This document shows, piece by piece, positions 63,601-64,000 of a DNA stretch of 64,000 bases (the first letter of the stretch is position 1; each line of letters starts with the position of its first letter). The stretch is from Neelides folsomi (taxonomy: Eukaryota > Arthropoda > Collembola > Neelipleona > Neelidae): the NCBI GenBank assembly GCA_034687125.1, contig JAQGBZ010000287.1, forward strand, positions 18,402 through 82,401, in the 5' to 3' direction. The position numbers and the translations under genes are program-made. The notes below the pieces were generated by a model. It made no database searches. It saw only the letters and a list, made by a program, of their open reading frames with translations, and had not been told where the DNA came from.

Positions 63601-64000
63601 ACTCGTAAGCAATTTTCCGCTAATATTTATTTAGAATAAAATATTTTTAATTTTAATTAATTTTAATTAATAATAGTAAATCTTTTTTAATTTAAATTAT
63701 CTCCATTTTAGCACGAGCTCGTCCACCGACATATTACACGATGGATGCAGCCACAACTGCCTTTCTCTCTAGTCGAATCCAAAAATGGGATTTTTCGCAA
63801 TTTACCATTCCTGATATTACGAAACGTATGAATTTTAAATTATTAAATAAATTGAAAACGCGAATAATTCTCCTTTTGTTAATTTTAATTTTACCACATT
63901 TGGTTTAAAATTATTATTAAATGTTAATTAAATATTTTGTTATTAGGAGAAGATTATGTAGTTGTTCGTGAATGCTCTCTTCACTCTGACGCTTGTTTGG
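57682..64000 (+). CDS. AMBRA1: AMBRA1, 5' part (runs off the window)
   Basis: Eleven exons are visible: 57682-57924, 58050-58292, 58441-58613, 58750-58978, 59059-59160, 59316-59591, 59732-59976, 60116-63145, 63273-63604, 63712-63825 and 63947 onward, all in phase. WD40 blades near the N-terminus read [58 protein letters not shown] and [20 protein letters not shown], matching AMBRA1. A very long Ser/Asn/Arg-rich disordered middle follows, mostly in one 3,030-bp exon, and then [14 protein letters not shown] and [17 protein letters not shown], which begin the conserved C-terminal WD-like part. AMBRA1 is a CUL4-DDB1 substrate receptor controlling autophagy (Beclin 1, ULK1) and cyclin D turnover. 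The first 13 codons are AT-rich, so the in-frame ATG at 57721 ([12 protein letters not shown]) may be the real start. Confidence 0.92.

Overview
The window is AT-rich nuclear DNA of an arthropod. It has short spliced introns with GT...AG ends, a Rebers-Riddiford cuticle protein, a Dpr-type immunoglobulin protein, a DM4/DM12-type secreted protein, divergent ionotropic receptors and short TTAGG runs, the usual arthropod telomere unit. Together these point to a hexapod or close pancrustacean. A springtail would fit the intronless receptors and the polyester depolymerases, but that is an inference. Gene models below were spliced by eye; I checked reading phase exon by exon for most of them.

Layout, left to right. 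1-9 kb: a dpr-like gene (+), a small Tc1/mariner-type element, a cuticle gene with a TATA box (+), and an ENY2-like gene with a long tail (-). 9-20 kb: a GAS2-like CH+GAR gene (+), a tandemly duplicated DM4/DM12 gene (-), a solo LTR, and ZC4H2 (+). 21-30 kb: THOC6 (-), then a repeat-rich zone with a palindrome-rich element, a partial ionotropic receptor copy, MULE and retropepsin remnants, a near-complete but frameshifted receptor, and a full copy of the palindromic element with long inverted repeats. 30-43 kb: a compact minus-strand run of arrestin, TTLL6/13-like tubulin polyglutamylase and UBE2O. 44-49 kb: a small coiled-coil gene, another palindromic element and a 153-residue orphan (-). 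49-54 kb: two tandem secreted poly(3-hydroxybutyrate) depolymerase-like genes (-), the best candidates for horizontal acquisition. 55-56 kb: a broken LINE ORF1-like remnant. 57.7-64 kb: the first part of AMBRA1 (+), cut by the right edge.

The genes do not form an operon or a single pathway. Most are conserved housekeeping or neuronal genes (mRNA export, ubiquitin, autophagy, microtubule modification, receptor desensitisation) mixed with lineage-specific secreted and chemosensory genes and transposon debris. The most unusual items are the depolymerase pair, the GGCAATTGCC palindrome element family, the ENY2 fusion-like protein and the exon-duplicated DM4/DM12 gene.
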